Below, one piece after another: positions 44,527 to 53,978 of a stretch of DNA of 64,000 nt. The stretch's first letter is position 1. The number at the start of each line of letters is the position of its first letter. The position numbers and the translations under genes were made by a program. Source of the DNA: Bacteroidota bacterium (GTDB lineage: Bacteria; Bacteroidota; Bacteroidia; Chitinophagales; Chitinophagaceae); contig JABDGU010000001.1 of NCBI GenBank assembly GCA_013285905.1, positions 1-64,000 of the forward strand, written 5' to 3'. The notes beneath the pieces were generated by a model. The model was given only the letters and a program-made list of their open reading frames with translations, was not told the DNA's origin and did no database searches.

Positions 44527-45378
44527 TTATTTAAATGAATTTATATACTGGTCAACTTCCTTTGTAAATTCAGGTTTGTTGACTATTTTCTTACATTTTT
44601 CAAAAAGCTCTATCGCCTTTTGTTTGTCCCCTTTTCCTTTATACGCTTCGGCCAGGAAATATAAAGCTTCCGAATTATCAGGATATTTTTTCAGTATCCC
44701 TTCTAAACGTGTTATAGCTTTATCAAACTGCCCTGATTTAACTGCAAGCCGCCCTAATAAGAGATTGGCAGGTAAATAATCGGGTTTTTCCCTGGTGAGG
44801 GCCAGCAACATTTGCACACCCTGCATGGTTTCCCCCGTTCCGTCGATATAAGTTGAAGCTAAAAGCAATTTGGTAGTATCGTTGTCCGGGTTTATTTCCA
44901 GTGAACGCTTAAAACATTCAATCGCTTCATTCGCTTCCCATAGCTGCATGGACGGAGAAACATCATCACGACGCATCAGGTCCAAAAAGAATTGGCCTGC
45001 AAAATTGAGCTTTTTTTCCGAATTCTCCAACTTTGCTGCTTTTGCGCCATAATATGCCGCTACGGGCTGGAATTTATTAACATCCCAGAGGTGGGCCAGC
45101 TTTAAAAAAACAGCAGCCATCCGCGACGAATCGTGGGTGGCTGCCAGTTCTTTTTCGATGTTGTTTAACTCATCAGATGCTTCTTTCGGTAGTGCGGCCT
45201 TTGATGCTGCCAATACAGAATCGAAAGAGGCGGTTTTCATGGGGTTAGAGCCCGGGGGCATCCCGGTTGGACGTTCGCTTAGCACCGGTTTGGATGGCGG
45301 TATGGTGTTACCTCCCCAGTATAAAAAAGCGATTAATGCTATGGCTATTGCAAGCGTGATATAGTGTGCTGGTCGCAA
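44527..45378 (-). CDS. TPR-repeat membrane-anchored protein
   Basis: 283 residues; one N-terminal helix (residues ~5-21), a Pro-rich linker, then tetratricopeptide repeats from ~100 (NEAIECFKRSLEINPDNDTT, later GQFDKAITRLEGILKKYPDN and GDKQKAIELFEKCKK). Probably faces the periplasm and binds proteins. The start is TTG at 45378: the next Met is residue 40, after the membrane helix. An exact -7 box TATCTTTG on the minus strand (45398-45405) gives it its own promoter. Confidence 0.8.
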   Translation of the reverse strand: MRPAHYITLAIAIALIAFLYWGGNTIPPSKPVLSERPTGMPPGSNPMKTASFDSVLAASKAALPKEASDELNNIEKELAATHDSSRMAAVFLKLAHLWDVNKFQPVAAYYGAKAAKLENSEKKLNFAGQFFLDLMRRDDVSPSMQLWEANEAIECFKRSLEINPDNDTTKLLLASTYIDGTGETMQGVQMLLALTREKPDYLPANLLLGRLAVKSGQFDKAITRLEGILKKYPDNSEALYFLAEAYKGKGDKQKAIELFEKCKKIVNKPEFTKEVDQYINSFK

Positions 45379-45397
45379 AGAATTAAAAATTTCCCCG

Positions 45398-45405
45398 CAA
45401 AGATA
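45398..45405 (-). promoter_or_regulatory. -7 promoter box of the TPR gene
   Basis: TATCTTTG on the minus strand, exact TAnnTTTG match, 19 bp before the TTG start and between HU and the TPR gene. Confidence 0.5.
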
Positions 45406-45430
45406 GCAAATTCATGCGTGCAAGAGGGAT

Positions 45431-45757
45431 TTAAGCTTCTACGGCTGTATCGTCAGCGGCATGCTCAACCAATTCGTGGTCAGAATCTTTCACAGCCTGC
45501 ACAAATTCTTTAGCCGGCTTAAAAGCAGGGATAAAATGCTCAGGTATCTCTACCGCGATGTTCTTTTTAATATTACGGCCGATCTTTGCAGCGCGTTTCT
45601 TCAGGATAAAGCTGCCGAAGCCGCGAACGTAAACAGGCTCGCCTTCTACCAATGAAACTTTCACTTCTTTAAAAAACGCTTCCAGCGCTACCAGGATATC
45701 AACTTTAGGGATCCCTGTTTTTTCAGCTATACTGCTTACTATGTCTGCTTTTCTCAT
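45431..45757 (-). CDS. HU/IHF-family DNA-binding protein
   Basis: 108-residue histone-like protein: MRKADIVSSIAEKTGIPKVD opens the HU fold, VRGFGSFILKKRAAKIGRN is the beta-arm signature, and IPAFKPAKEF closes it. An acidic C-terminal tail (DHELVEHAADDTAVEA) extends beyond the usual 90 residues. The ATG at 45757 removes a 26-codon upstream extension. First gene of the minus-strand run that ends with rng. Confidence 0.93.
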   Translation of the reverse strand: MRKADIVSSIAEKTGIPKVDILVALEAFFKEVKVSLVEGEPVYVRGFGSFILKKRAAKIGRNIKKNIAVEIPEHFIPAFKPAKEFVQAVKDSDHELVEHAADDTAVEA

Positions 45758-46202
45758 AATTAATGTTTTTTTACCGTTAAAAAATAGACTTTCTTTTCCT
45801 TTAATAGTTAATAAATAAAAAATAAATAAATTCAAAAAACTGCTTTGTCAATGACCTATATATAACGAAGGCTTAAAAGTATAGTTTCTTTAAGGCAATT
45901 ATCAGACCAAAGCTGCGCCTTCTGTGCCAAATTGTTGATTATTTAAACCATTAAGTATCAAGGCGAAAGGTGCAAAGCCCTGAAAATCAATACTGTACTT
46001 ATATGTGCGGTAATTTATTATATAATGCTTTGGCAAAAATAAATAATCGCAGGCAAGGCATTGGTTTACTTTAGTTTAAATATAGCATATTATTGGGGAA
46101 TTATTGGGGAAATTTTTACCCAATTTTTGAGTGGTAATCGAATTTCCCCCGCCGAAGAGGCGGGGCAGGCAGCAGGGATGTGTGGAAAAATAAAATGTGA
46201 AT
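45758..46202. other. gene-free region upstream of HU
   Basis: No gene found. It contains hairpin CCCCGCC-GAAG-AGGCGGGG near 46148-46166, a doubled ATTGGGGAA around 46095-46115, and TGTGGAAAA (one mismatch to a DnaA box) near 46182. It leads directly into the AT-rich repeat. Confidence 0.45.
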
Positions 46203-46556
46203 AGTTTTATCCCTTTTTATCCTTTTTTTATCCCTGCCACGTTCCTTTTAGTTGATATAAATAATTGAATTTCAATCGTTTATTTTGGTTTTTTTATCCT
46301 TTTACCTAGAAAAAAACTTTGGTCATGTTGTGGATAATGTAAATAGTAGAAAAAATAAATTCATGGTAGAAAAGTCTAAATTTCTAAGGAAGATTTTTGA
46401 TAGAGCCATAGTGTCAAAGAACTAAAAAATTAAAGCAAAATATATATGTCCAATTTCATGCTAAATATACGAAATGTGGATAGGCGAATCCAAATTTTTG
46501 TTTGAAAGTGGCTCTGGTAGCGGGTATTAAGTTGTTAATGGGTTGGAAGGCTTGCC
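46203..46556. repeat. AT-rich dispersed repeat, copy 2 (354 bp)
   Basis: Second copy of 11553-11976, same orientation, without the two extra blocks of copy 1. It carries the TTTTTATCC reiterations (46206-46235), the TTGTGGATAA segment (46328-46337; perfect DnaA box TTATCCACA on the minus strand) and the same end GGTTGGAAGGCTTGCCTGG. It stops ~40 bp short of the response regulator stop codon. Confidence 0.85.
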
Positions 46557-46596
46557 TGGCCTTACCCTTAGCGGTACTCTTACCCTTGGGCGAAAA

Positions 46597-47256
46597 TTAC
46601 GGACTGAGCATTTCGTTTTTTATGGCGAAACTAAGAAAGGCATTGCGGGAGTGCAGCTCGAATTTTTTGTATAAATGCTCCAGGTGTTTTTCGAGAGTAC
46701 GGATGCCTATGTTCAATTTATCGGCTATTTCTTTATGCACCATATCGGTGTTGAGGTAATTTGCTATTTCCATTTCCATACCCGTCATCTCAGGTATTTG
46801 TATTTCCCCTTTCTTTATTTTATCATACAAATCCGGCGTTACGAGTTCTGAATAGTAAATTTCATTATCTGCCAGGCATACCATGGCAGCAGGCAGACCG
46901 GGCATCGCCGCTTTTGATAAGAATCCATTGGCGCGATTGTGCAGCATATAATGCAGGCAATAATCCCTGCAATGCACAGACAGCACAAGTATCTTTACCT
47001 GCGGACATTTTGCTTTTAATATTTTTATTGCTTTAAAGCCGCCCATAGGATACATAGCAATATCGAGGATGATGATAGCAGGCAGCACTGCTGCAGCCTC
47101 CATTTTTTTGATGCATTCGCCGCCATCCGCAGCTTCAAAAACTATTGAAAAGCCCGCTAAACGCGATACATATTTGCGGGCCAATGAACGGAATAAATAA
47201 TCATCGTCAACAATAGCAACTGGTGTTACTTGCCGGTTATTCAGGGAATCTCTCAT
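46597..47256 (-). CDS. LuxR/NarL-type response regulator
   Basis: 219 residues. Receiver domain: acidic pair Asp17/Asp18 in IVDDDYL, phosphoacceptor Asp65 in IIILDIAMYPMGG, switch Ser93 and Lys115 in GFLSKAA. C-terminal LuxR-type helix-turn-helix (~155-215): MTGMEMEIANYLNTDMVHKE, then IADKLNIGIRTLEKHLEHL. No histidine kinase is adjacent, so its sensor is elsewhere. It is divergent from a T9SS cargo gene across a control region with four ACGTAT motifs. ATG at 47256 is preferred to TTG at 47262. Confidence 0.92.
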   Translation of the reverse strand: MRDSLNNRQVTPVAIVDDDYLFRSLARKYVSRLAGFSIVFEAADGGECIKKMEAAAVLPAIIILDIAMYPMGGFKAIKILKAKCPQVKILVLSVHCRDYCLHYMLHNRANGFLSKAAMPGLPAAMVCLADNEIYYSELVTPDLYDKIKKGEIQIPEMTGMEMEIANYLNTDMVHKEIADKLNIGIRTLEKHLEHLYKKFELHSRNAFLSFAIKNEMLSP

Positions 47257-47326
47257 ACTCAATATTTTTAAAGAATAAACCTATTAAAATAAAGCGGTAA
47301 TATATGCAAAGCGCGAAAAAGATGCA

Positions 47327-47396
47327 ATACGTATTTCTACGTATTTATATTGTTTTATCGTTATGAGAGGGGGAGGATATACGTATAAATACGTAT
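47327..47396. promoter_or_regulatory. array of four ACGTAT motifs
   Basis: ACGTAT at 47329, 47339, 47381 and 47391: two pairs, each with 10-bp spacing, 42 bp apart from pair to pair. Three of the four are in the palindrome ATACGTAT. The array lies between the response regulator and the T9SS cargo gene; the last motif overlaps the -33 element of the latter's promoter. Likely a binding array for a dimeric regulator, perhaps the adjacent LuxR-type protein. Confidence 0.7.
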
Positions 47397-47431
47397 TGAC
47401 AGGGGCAGCAGGCACCTGTACTTTTGTACAG
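47396..47431 (+). promoter_or_regulatory. promoter of the T9SS cargo gene, with palindrome over the -7 box
   Basis: TTG (47396-47398), 20 bp, TACTTTTG (47419-47426). The perfect palindrome CTGTAC-TTTT-GTACAG (47416-47431) covers the -7 box. The leader to the ATG at 47618 is about 185 nt, long for this window. Confidence 0.75.
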
Positions 47432-47520
47432 TTAACATGTAAGGACAAGAAAACTTTTAGCTAAAAGGACATAAAGAGAAAAACATTTACTCACATTTTA
47501 AACAAACCCTAAAAACAGCT

Positions 47521-47688
47521 ATGAAGGATAAGGAAACAGAGAATGCCATTGGGCAGGGCCCCGGCAGCCCACAGCAAATGGACCACAATAATTTAAAAAC
47601 ATTTAAAACTAAATTTTATGAAAAAGAACACAAAAAAATGCAGCGCAAGGCCAGGATGGCTCTTGCTGCTATTTGCCATCATTATTAG
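47521..47688 (+). CDS. possible 55-residue leader ORF
   Basis: A short frame starting MKDKETENAIGQGPGSPQQM in the long leader of the T9SS cargo gene and running 71 bp into that gene in another frame. The overlapping end would couple translation. There is no family match and no independent proof of coding; it may be chance. Confidence 0.25.
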   Translation: MKDKETENAIGQGPGSPQQMDHNNLKTFKTKFYEKEHKKMQRKARMALAAICHHY

Positions 47689-49345
47689 CGGCACAAACCT
47701 TAGCCATGCAGGACCAACTATTACATCTGCTATACATGGGGGGGCTAGTACTGGCATACCTCACGGTTATATAAACTGTGCCAATATAGATTATACACAA
47801 AATTGCAATGGATGTTCAGGCCTAGACCAACTGAATGCAATAGCATCGTCAGATGGGGCAGGGACCGTTACCATTTACTTAGACGATGGGGTGAGCCCAA
47901 TCAACTTTCCAATATCAATATCCGCTTATACCGCAGACCTTGTATTAGGAAATTATATAGGTACTACTGATTATTATTTGGCGGTAGTGTATGCGACAAT
48001 TACAATACCCTGCACCGGCCTGTTTGATATTTATATGTCTATATATGATATTAGCGGAGTAGGTTCAGGCATGACGGCTACACTTACATCTACTCCCATT
48101 TTAATTTCTGATGGGCGTGGCTATTCAAACCTGTTTCCGCATATTGATATTGTTGCCGACTATTATAATTTTTCCACAACTAATATTGGCGGCTATCCAT
48201 TATGCGACCAATTTGTGATCTCCTATGTAGAACCTACTCCCAACTACGACCTTGTTTACGCCTACCCATATTGCGTACCTATTATAACTAGCAATCCAAA
48301 CTATGGTGTAAACCTGTATTTAGGTTCTCTTAATGGGATTAATCCAACTGGCTACCAAAATATACTCACTACTCCTTATCCGCCGAATTATTGTGACGTG
48401 GCTGCCGTGCAACGGGCGCCAATTGGTGATGTCATTGCCTATTATACTTATACAGATACTGCCAGTAACTGGTATGAAGGTGAGTATGATCTTACTGCTG
48501 CTGGGATACCACCTGCGCCTACCTATATAACTAATGGTATGGACCTATACCCAAGGATAGACGCCATAGATGATTATCTTTATACGGATGCCCCAAACAG
48601 CTATCCCACTACACCCACTTATTTTGACTGGATAGCGGTGGACAATAATTTGAGCAATGTAGTTGTATTACAGCCCGGCTATCCTAATGTTTGGTCACTG
48701 CCGTCATCCATCACAATGGGTGGCTGGTCTCCGGCAGTTGCAGACCGTTACCCTGTAATAACAAGTGGGAATGCCAGCACCGGGACTGGCCTTTATACCA
48801 CAAGCTATTTTCACCCAAATGGTTTTAACAGCGTCCTTACTGACCCCGGCACGGCATGGACCGCCGCCAGCCTCTCATCACCAAGCAATTATTATAGAGT
48901 AAATGTAGCCCCTATAAGCACTCCTAATCCCCTTGTAGCAATCAGCAGCACCTGCAATAATGATGGCACACTTGGCGCATCCTACCTGCCTGAAATTTAT
49001 GAGTGCTGGAACAATGGTGGGTATGTATATGCCGCTGAAAAATCAGATGTTACTTTGTGGAAACATGGCAGTGCAACCGGGGCGGCCTCTCCACGGTCCG
49101 CCGCGGCAGAAGAGGTGACAATTTATCCGAACCCTGCAAAGGACCATGTAATCATTACTATACCTGGCAACACGGTGCAGGCAAGTTATAAAATAAGTGA
49201 TATTACAGGCAAGGAATTGTTGCGGGCCGATATGCATAGCAACACAGAAACAGTGGACATAAGTTGCTTTTCGGCTGGTATGTACCTGGCACATATTTAT
49301 GAAGCAGGTAATGAAGTGAAGACGATGAAGTTTGTGAAAGAATAA
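47618..49345 (+). CDS. T9SS-secreted protein with type A sorting domain
   Basis: 575 residues with a long signal peptide (MKKNTKKCSARPGWLLLLFA...SHA). The mature ~450 residues are rich in Tyr, Asn, Pro and Thr with little charge, and no known domain is recognised. Residues ~495-575 are the sorting domain (VTIYPNPAKDHVIITIPGN, ITGKELL, GMYLAHIYEAG). It should be exported by the T9SS. It has a regulated-looking promoter and is divergent from the response regulator. Confidence 0.82.
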   Translation: MKKNTKKCSARPGWLLLLFAIIISGTNLSHAGPTITSAIHGGASTGIPHGYINCANIDYTQNCNGCSGLDQLNAIASSDGAGTVTIYLDDGVSPINFPISISAYTADLVLGNYIGTTDYYLAVVYATITIPCTGLFDIYMSIYDISGVGSGMTATLTSTPILISDGRGYSNLFPHIDIVADYYNFSTTNIGGYPLCDQFVISYVEPTPNYDLVYAYPYCVPIITSNPNYGVNLYLGSLNGINPTGYQNILTTPYPPNYCDVAAVQRAPIGDVIAYYTYTDTASNWYEGEYDLTAAGIPPAPTYITNGMDLYPRIDAIDDYLYTDAPNSYPTTPTYFDWIAVDNNLSNVVVLQPGYPNVWSLPSSITMGGWSPAVADRYPVITSGNASTGTGLYTTSYFHPNGFNSVLTDPGTAWTAASLSSPSNYYRVNVAPISTPNPLVAISSTCNNDGTLGASYLPEIYECWNNGGYVYAAEKSDVTLWKHGSATGAASPRSAAAEEVTIYPNPAKDHVIITIPGNTVQASYKISDITGKELLRADMHSNTETVDISCFSAGMYLAHIYEAGNEVKTMKFVKE

Positions 49346-49450
49346 GGACCTGAACCATGATTCGCCTGATTTAAGGATTGAAGGATTTGTGTCGTCTTGA
49401 AAATCCGATTCTGAAAATTCTTTTATTCTGTGAATTCTGATTCTGACCAA

Positions 49451-49486
49451 TTACCCTGTGGCGGGCCAAATCCTGCCACAGGGTAA
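49451..49486 (+). terminator. terminator of the 47618 gene
   Basis: Perfect 12-bp stem TTACCCTGTGGC (49451-49462) / GCCACAGGGTAA (49475-49486), followed by TTATTAAAATAATTT. Confidence 0.75.
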
Positions 49487-49528
49487 TTATTAAAATAATT
49501 TAGTAGCTTTATGATATAAGGGATAGGT

Positions 49529-51865
49529 ATGAAACAGTATTTACGTTGCCTTTTTCTTCTTTTCTTTCTTTATTTTTCATCGTCATGCGGTCTTGGAAAT
49601 GAGGGCTTGTTTGCCCAATTACCTGTGTGTAGCGGTGCTGGCGCAGGATTGATTTATAGTGTGAGTGGAAGTGGTTCAACTATTTATGATTATGACCCAT
49701 CCTTACCTGTTTCTTCGACTAATCCATCCGCTAATACGATTTCGTTTTCCGCTGGTGTGGCGGGGGCTTTAGCTGTATCCGAAAACCTGAATTGGCCAAG
49801 TCCATCTCCTACTTTTTATTCTTATTATGATTCGGCTGCCTTACATTATTACACCTATTACAATGGTACCAGTTGGGTGCATACCGGGCATAATATAGGG
49901 CCTTTCGTTTCTGTATGTATTGCTGGTGGTGGGGCTTATATATATAGTTTTGATGGCACTGATGTTTATCAATACGATGGTACTGGGAATGCTACTCCTC
50001 TTCTAACTATATCACCAACAATTTATAATCATCCAGGTATTGCCGCAGACTGTGCAGGCAATTTTTATATTCTAAAAGCCTATGATGCCGGAGGCTGGCT
50101 TAATGAATATAATTCTAATGGCAGTCTAATAAATTCCTGGACCACAAGCGGCTTCCCCTTGGGAGATCCGCAAGGTGGCTTTACCATTGTTGGCAATCAA
50201 GTCTATTTTACATATGATTCTTCAGGAAGTACTTTGGTTTTGATGATAGGAAACTTAACGGGTACTAATATAAGTTTTAGCTATAATGCTTATCCTTTTA
50301 GTACATTGGGAAATTTCGCCTCTTGTGCCTTTGGCAATAGTATAGCGGTAGCCAATACAGATACGGCCTATTATAATTGCGGCAGCGGCCAGGCAGACAG
50401 CCTGAGCGCCAGCGGCATAGGGCCTTTTACATGGGCCGTGCTTAGCGGGCCTGCTGTGCTAAACGGTGCGGGAGATAGTGTTACTGTAACAAGTACAGGC
50501 ATTTCCACTATTGTTTTAAGTACATCGGCTTTTGCACCCTGCGGCAATACGGATACGGTAACTGTGATACCATATATAAGCCCGCCAATGCTAAACAGCA
50601 ATAGCCCTGCATGCACAAATGGGAATTTGGTATTGGGAATTGGCCCCGCCCTTGGCGGGGTAAGCTACCAATGGACAGGGCCGGGAGGTTTTGCAAGCAT
50701 GAGCCAGAATGCCACAGTTTACAACATACAATTAATTGATTCGGGTTATTATACGGTAAGGGATTCCATAAACGGCTGTGTATCTTACGATAGTATTTTA
50801 GTAAGTGTGGTACAAAGCCCTTTAGCACCGCAGGCCACACATAATACACCCTGCGAGGGCGATAGTTTGGGATTGGCTGTAAATAATCCACAAGCGGGCT
50901 GCACTTTTAGCTGGAGCGGCCCGCAGGGCTTTAATGCCAATGCCGGGGACACTTTTATTATACATGCCCAAAGCAGCAATGCAGGAAATTATATTCTTAC
51001 TGCGCACTTGAATGGTTGCACTACGCCAGACACTACGCTTGTGACCATAACGCCCACTGCAGGGCCACCGATTATACAAATAGCTGGCATACCCACTGAC
51101 ACTATGTGCATAGGCGGCAGCCTGACTTTAGATGCCACGGCCAGTAATGCAGGCAGTGCGCCTACATACCAATGGAAGAAAAACGGAGCAAATATCATAG
51201 GCGCCACCAATGCCATCTATACTACAAGCGCACTGAGCAACGGGGACATTATGAGTTGCGAAGTAAGGGGCAATGCTGTTTGCCAGCCCATAGATACTAC
51301 CATAAGCAACGGGCTGTATATACATGTGGTACAACTATCACCGCCCATCATCAGCGTAACGGTTTATCCACCTGTTTATGTGAGCGGTGACCTTGTAACC
51401 TTTTCGGGCCATGTGCCAGCGGGCAGCACAGACTTATCTTTTCAATGGATGAAGAACGGGGTTGATATTCCCAATGCCACACAAAGCACTTATTCAAGCA
51501 CCAATGTAAGCCTGAACGATACTATCTGCCTTATTGTTTACGACCACCTGCAATGCACGGCGCCGGACTCGGTGATAGCGTGCGTGGAGTTGACGAATGG
51601 GGTGACCACACCCCCGACCCCTCTCCATACATGGAGAGGGGAAGTGTGGCCTAACCCTGTGACATCTGTTTTGCATATTGAGGCTAATGAGGATGTACAC
51701 GTAACCATTCTTAGCGTAGATGGCAAGGTGTTGATTCGAGATTGCTTCGTTCCTCGCAATGACGCGATAGGTGTAAATGTTGAAGTTTTACCGAGTGGGG
51801 TGTATCTTTTAGAAATTACTAATAGTGATGGTGAAAGGGTGATTAAGAAAATAGTAAAGGAATAA
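49529..51865 (+). CDS. T9SS-secreted Ig-like-domain protein with type A sorting domain
   Basis: 778 residues. The N-terminal signal-like segment contains a cysteine (SSSCGLGNEG), so lipidation cannot be excluded. An N-terminal ~270-residue part with WD/kelch-like repeats (YDYDPSLP; GNFYILKAYD) is followed by Ig/PKD-like modules from ~280 (VSYQWTGPGGF; PTYQWKKNGANI; LSFQWMKNGVDI). The sorting domain follows WPNPVTSVLHIEANEDV. Two short palindromic DNA repeats are translated in frame just before and inside the sorting domain (51618-51641 and 51738-51764). Confidence 0.82.
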   Translation: MKQYLRCLFLLFFLYFSSSCGLGNEGLFAQLPVCSGAGAGLIYSVSGSGSTIYDYDPSLPVSSTNPSANTISFSAGVAGALAVSENLNWPSPSPTFYSYYDSAALHYYTYYNGTSWVHTGHNIGPFVSVCIAGGGAYIYSFDGTDVYQYDGTGNATPLLTISPTIYNHPGIAADCAGNFYILKAYDAGGWLNEYNSNGSLINSWTTSGFPLGDPQGGFTIVGNQVYFTYDSSGSTLVLMIGNLTGTNISFSYNAYPFSTLGNFASCAFGNSIAVANTDTAYYNCGSGQADSLSASGIGPFTWAVLSGPAVLNGAGDSVTVTSTGISTIVLSTSAFAPCGNTDTVTVIPYISPPMLNSNSPACTNGNLVLGIGPALGGVSYQWTGPGGFASMSQNATVYNIQLIDSGYYTVRDSINGCVSYDSILVSVVQSPLAPQATHNTPCEGDSLGLAVNNPQAGCTFSWSGPQGFNANAGDTFIIHAQSSNAGNYILTAHLNGCTTPDTTLVTITPTAGPPIIQIAGIPTDTMCIGGSLTLDATASNAGSAPTYQWKKNGANIIGATNAIYTTSALSNGDIMSCEVRGNAVCQPIDTTISNGLYIHVVQLSPPIISVTVYPPVYVSGDLVTFSGHVPAGSTDLSFQWMKNGVDIPNATQSTYSSTNVSLNDTICLIVYDHLQCTAPDSVIACVELTNGVTTPPTPLHTWRGEVWPNPVTSVLHIEANEDVHVTILSVDGKVLIRDCFVPRNDAIGVNVEVLPSGVYLLEITNSDGERVIKKIVKE
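51618..51641. repeat. palindromic repeat inside the coding sequence
   Basis: CCCCTCTCCAT-AC-ATGGAGAGGGG, an 11-bp perfect stem, read as PTPLHTWRGE in the frame of the T9SS gene, at the junction before the sorting domain. Confidence 0.75.
51738..51764. repeat. dispersed repeat inside the coding sequence
   Basis: Element with ATTGC (51741-51745) and GCAAT (51756-51760), translated as RDCFVPRND inside the sorting domain. Sequences of this type (GCTTCGTTCCTCGCAATGAC) are common intergenic repeats in bacterial genomes; a degenerate relative lies at 29160-29173. Confidence 0.65.
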
Positions 51866-51944
51866 CTTAAGAAATTCCAAATCGGAAAATTCCAAATTCC
51901 AAGAAGGCATTTAGCGACAAGTCTATTTCTCGGGGTGGTCATGG

Positions 51945-51979
51945 TTCGCCCTTCGACAAGCTCAGGGTGACAGGCTCGC
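51945..51979. repeat. extragenic repeat between the T9SS gene and hscA
   Basis: The segment CCCTTCGACAAGCTCAGGGT belongs to a repeat type that I recognise as widespread in bacterial intergenic DNA. It lies between two convergent genes. Confidence 0.55.
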
Positions 51980-52041
51980 CATGGCAGGTACTTTGAGGGA
52001 GCTGGCAATAGTTTGGCTGCCTGGGCTTAAAGCGGTATTAG

Positions 52042-53901
52042 CTATATCACCTTTCTGCCTTTCATGGCGTCTTTTAATGCGGCGTCCATCACCCTTTCGG
52101 CATAAGGGCGGGATATATCATTAAGGGATTCGGTGGCATGTTGTACAGAGTCTTTATCCTTTATATCAATTGCATCACGAAGCAATTGCATACTGTTTAA
52201 AGTGGTGCTTATTTCTTCCGGGCTTAAGTCTTGGCGGTGCTTTGCGAGGAATTTTTCGGTGACATCCAGCATTTGTTGCGCCTCGGTAATAGCTTCCATC
52301 AATGCCCGGGTCTGTATATCTTCTTTGGCATGGGTCAGTGAATCGAGCAGCATTTTCTCAACCTCCTCATCCGTTAGGCCGTATTGGGGTTTTACATCGA
52401 TAGTTTGTTGTACACCACTGCGCAGTTCCGTAGCGCTGACTTTTAATATTCCGTCTGCATCCACGAGGAAACTGACCTCTACCTTGGGCATGCCGGCCGG
52501 CATGCCGGGGATGCCTGTTAGATTAAATTCTGCGAGTTTACGATTGTCCTGCACCAGGTCGCGCTCGCCCTGGTAAACAGAGATGCGCATACTTCCCTGT
52601 CCGTCTTTCTGGGTGGTGTATTGGCGGCCTGCTTTGTTGGGTATCTTCGAATTGCGTGGTATCAATACATCCATCAATCCGCCCATTGTTTCTATGCCCA
52701 GTGAAAGAGGTGTAACATCCAGCAGCAACATTTCCGTGTTATTGCCGGCCAATATATCTGCCTGCACTGCAGCACCAAGAGCCACTACTTCATCTGGGTT
52801 GAGCTGGTCGTATAAATCCTTTCCAAAAAAATCGCGGATGCTTTGTTTTACCAATGGCACCCGTGTAGAGCCACCCACCATTACGATAGCATCTATTTGC
52901 TCCGCTTTCAAGCCTGCATCGCGCAGGGCATTTTTGCAGCTTGTGATTGTGCGTTCCACCAGGGGCAGTATCAGCGTGTTGAATTCGGTTTTGCTAACCG
53001 ATACAGCCTTTCCGTTAATAGCACCTTCAAAAGAATCCTTATTGCTGAGATGTTTTTTTGCTTCTTCTGCAGTAACACGCAATTGCTGTGTAAGGGATTT
53101 ATCCCGCTTCATTTCTCCATCACTTATGCCAAGTTGTTTCTGCCAATGTTGCGCCAGCGCCCGGTCCATATCATCACCACCAAGGTAGGTATCTCCATGT
53201 GTTGACAATACTTCGAAAATGCCGTTCGTTATTTTAAGAATGGAGATATCGAAAGTGCCACCACCAAGGTCATACACTGCAATTGTTTTTTCTTCGTGCG
53301 CCTTTACGCCCATGCCATAGGCAAGGCTCGCAGCGGTAGGTTCGTTTACAATGCGTAGTACATCAAGGCCGGCTAAACGACCGGCATCGCGTGTAGCTTG
53401 CCTTTGCGAATCGTTGAAATAGGCAGGCACAGTTATTACAGCTTTGTTTACCGGGGTTTTAAGTATATGCTCTGCTCTTTGTTTCAGCTCTTTTAGTATA
53501 TAGGATGACAGTTCAATAGGAGAATAAAATTTTTCGGCCACCTGTACTTTCACCAGGGCATCCGTGTCATCGTCAATTACTTTATAAGCAAAAAATCCGG
53601 CGTGATCGCTGACATCTTTATAGGATTTGCCCATGAGGCGTTTTGCAGAATAAATGGTACGTTCGGGTTCTGCCACTAACAGTTCTTTAGCTGCATTGCC
53701 GACCGTGATATTGCCCTCTGTTCCAAAATGAACAATAGAAGGGACCAAGGTAAGCCCGTCTATTTCCCTTAAGGCGATAGGCTGGTGGCTATCCTTACGA
53801 ACTATTGCAATAAGACTGTTTGTGGTGCCGAGGTCTATACCTACAATGATCTCCTCTGTTTGTAAGCTGCCCGTGGCTATATTAATGGCTACTTTGCCCA
53901 T
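52042..53901 (-). CDS. hscA: Fe-S assembly Hsp70 chaperone HscA
   Basis: 619 residues of the Hsp70 fold: phosphate loop [10 protein letters not shown] near residue 21, [20 protein letters not shown], ATPase loop [13 protein letters not shown], substrate domain with [11 protein letters not shown], and helical lid. The N-terminal extension before the phosphate loop and the short C-terminus without the DnaK EEVD-like tail favour HscA, the specialised chaperone that transfers Fe-S clusters from IscU. hscB and iscU are not adjacent. An exact -7 box TACCTTTG is on the minus strand at 53922-53929. Confidence 0.85.
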   Translation of the reverse strand: MGKVAINIATGSLQTEEIIVGIDLGTTNSLIAIVRKDSHQPIALREIDGLTLVPSIVHFGTEGNITVGNAAKELLVAEPERTIYSAKRLMGKSYKDVSDHAGFFAYKVIDDDTDALVKVQVAEKFYSPIELSSYILKELKQRAEHILKTPVNKAVITVPAYFNDSQRQATRDAGRLAGLDVLRIVNEPTAASLAYGMGVKAHEEKTIAVYDLGGGTFDISILKITNGIFEVLSTHGDTYLGGDDMDRALAQHWQKQLGISDGEMKRDKSLTQQLRVTAEEAKKHLSNKDSFEGAINGKAVSVSKTEFNTLILPLVERTITSCKNALRDAGLKAEQIDAIVMVGGSTRVPLVKQSIRDFFGKDLYDQLNPDEVVALGAAVQADILAGNNTEMLLLDVTPLSLGIETMGGLMDVLIPRNSKIPNKAGRQYTTQKDGQGSMRISVYQGERDLVQDNRKLAEFNLTGIPGMPAGMPKVEVSFLVDADGILKVSATELRSGVQQTIDVKPQYGLTDEEVEKMLLDSLTHAKEDIQTRALMEAITEAQQMLDVTEKFLAKHRQDLSPEEISTTLNSMQLLRDAIDIKDKDSVQHATESLNDISRPYAERVMDAALKDAMKGRKVI

Positions 53902-53921
53902 GTTTTTTTAATATTGGGTAG

Positions 53922-53929
53922 CAAAGGTA
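53922..53929 (-). promoter_or_regulatory. -7 promoter box of hscA
   Basis: TACCTTTG on the minus strand, exact TAnnTTTG match, 20 bp before the ATG. Confidence 0.5.
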
Positions 53930-53978
53930 AGGGAATGTGGCGATGTGGTAGTTTGCCGTGCAGGACTTGTGAGAAAAT

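Noticed and set aside
52583-53188. 201-codon plus-strand frame
   Set aside because: Antisense shadow of hscA, whose Hsp70 motifs are continuous on the other strand.
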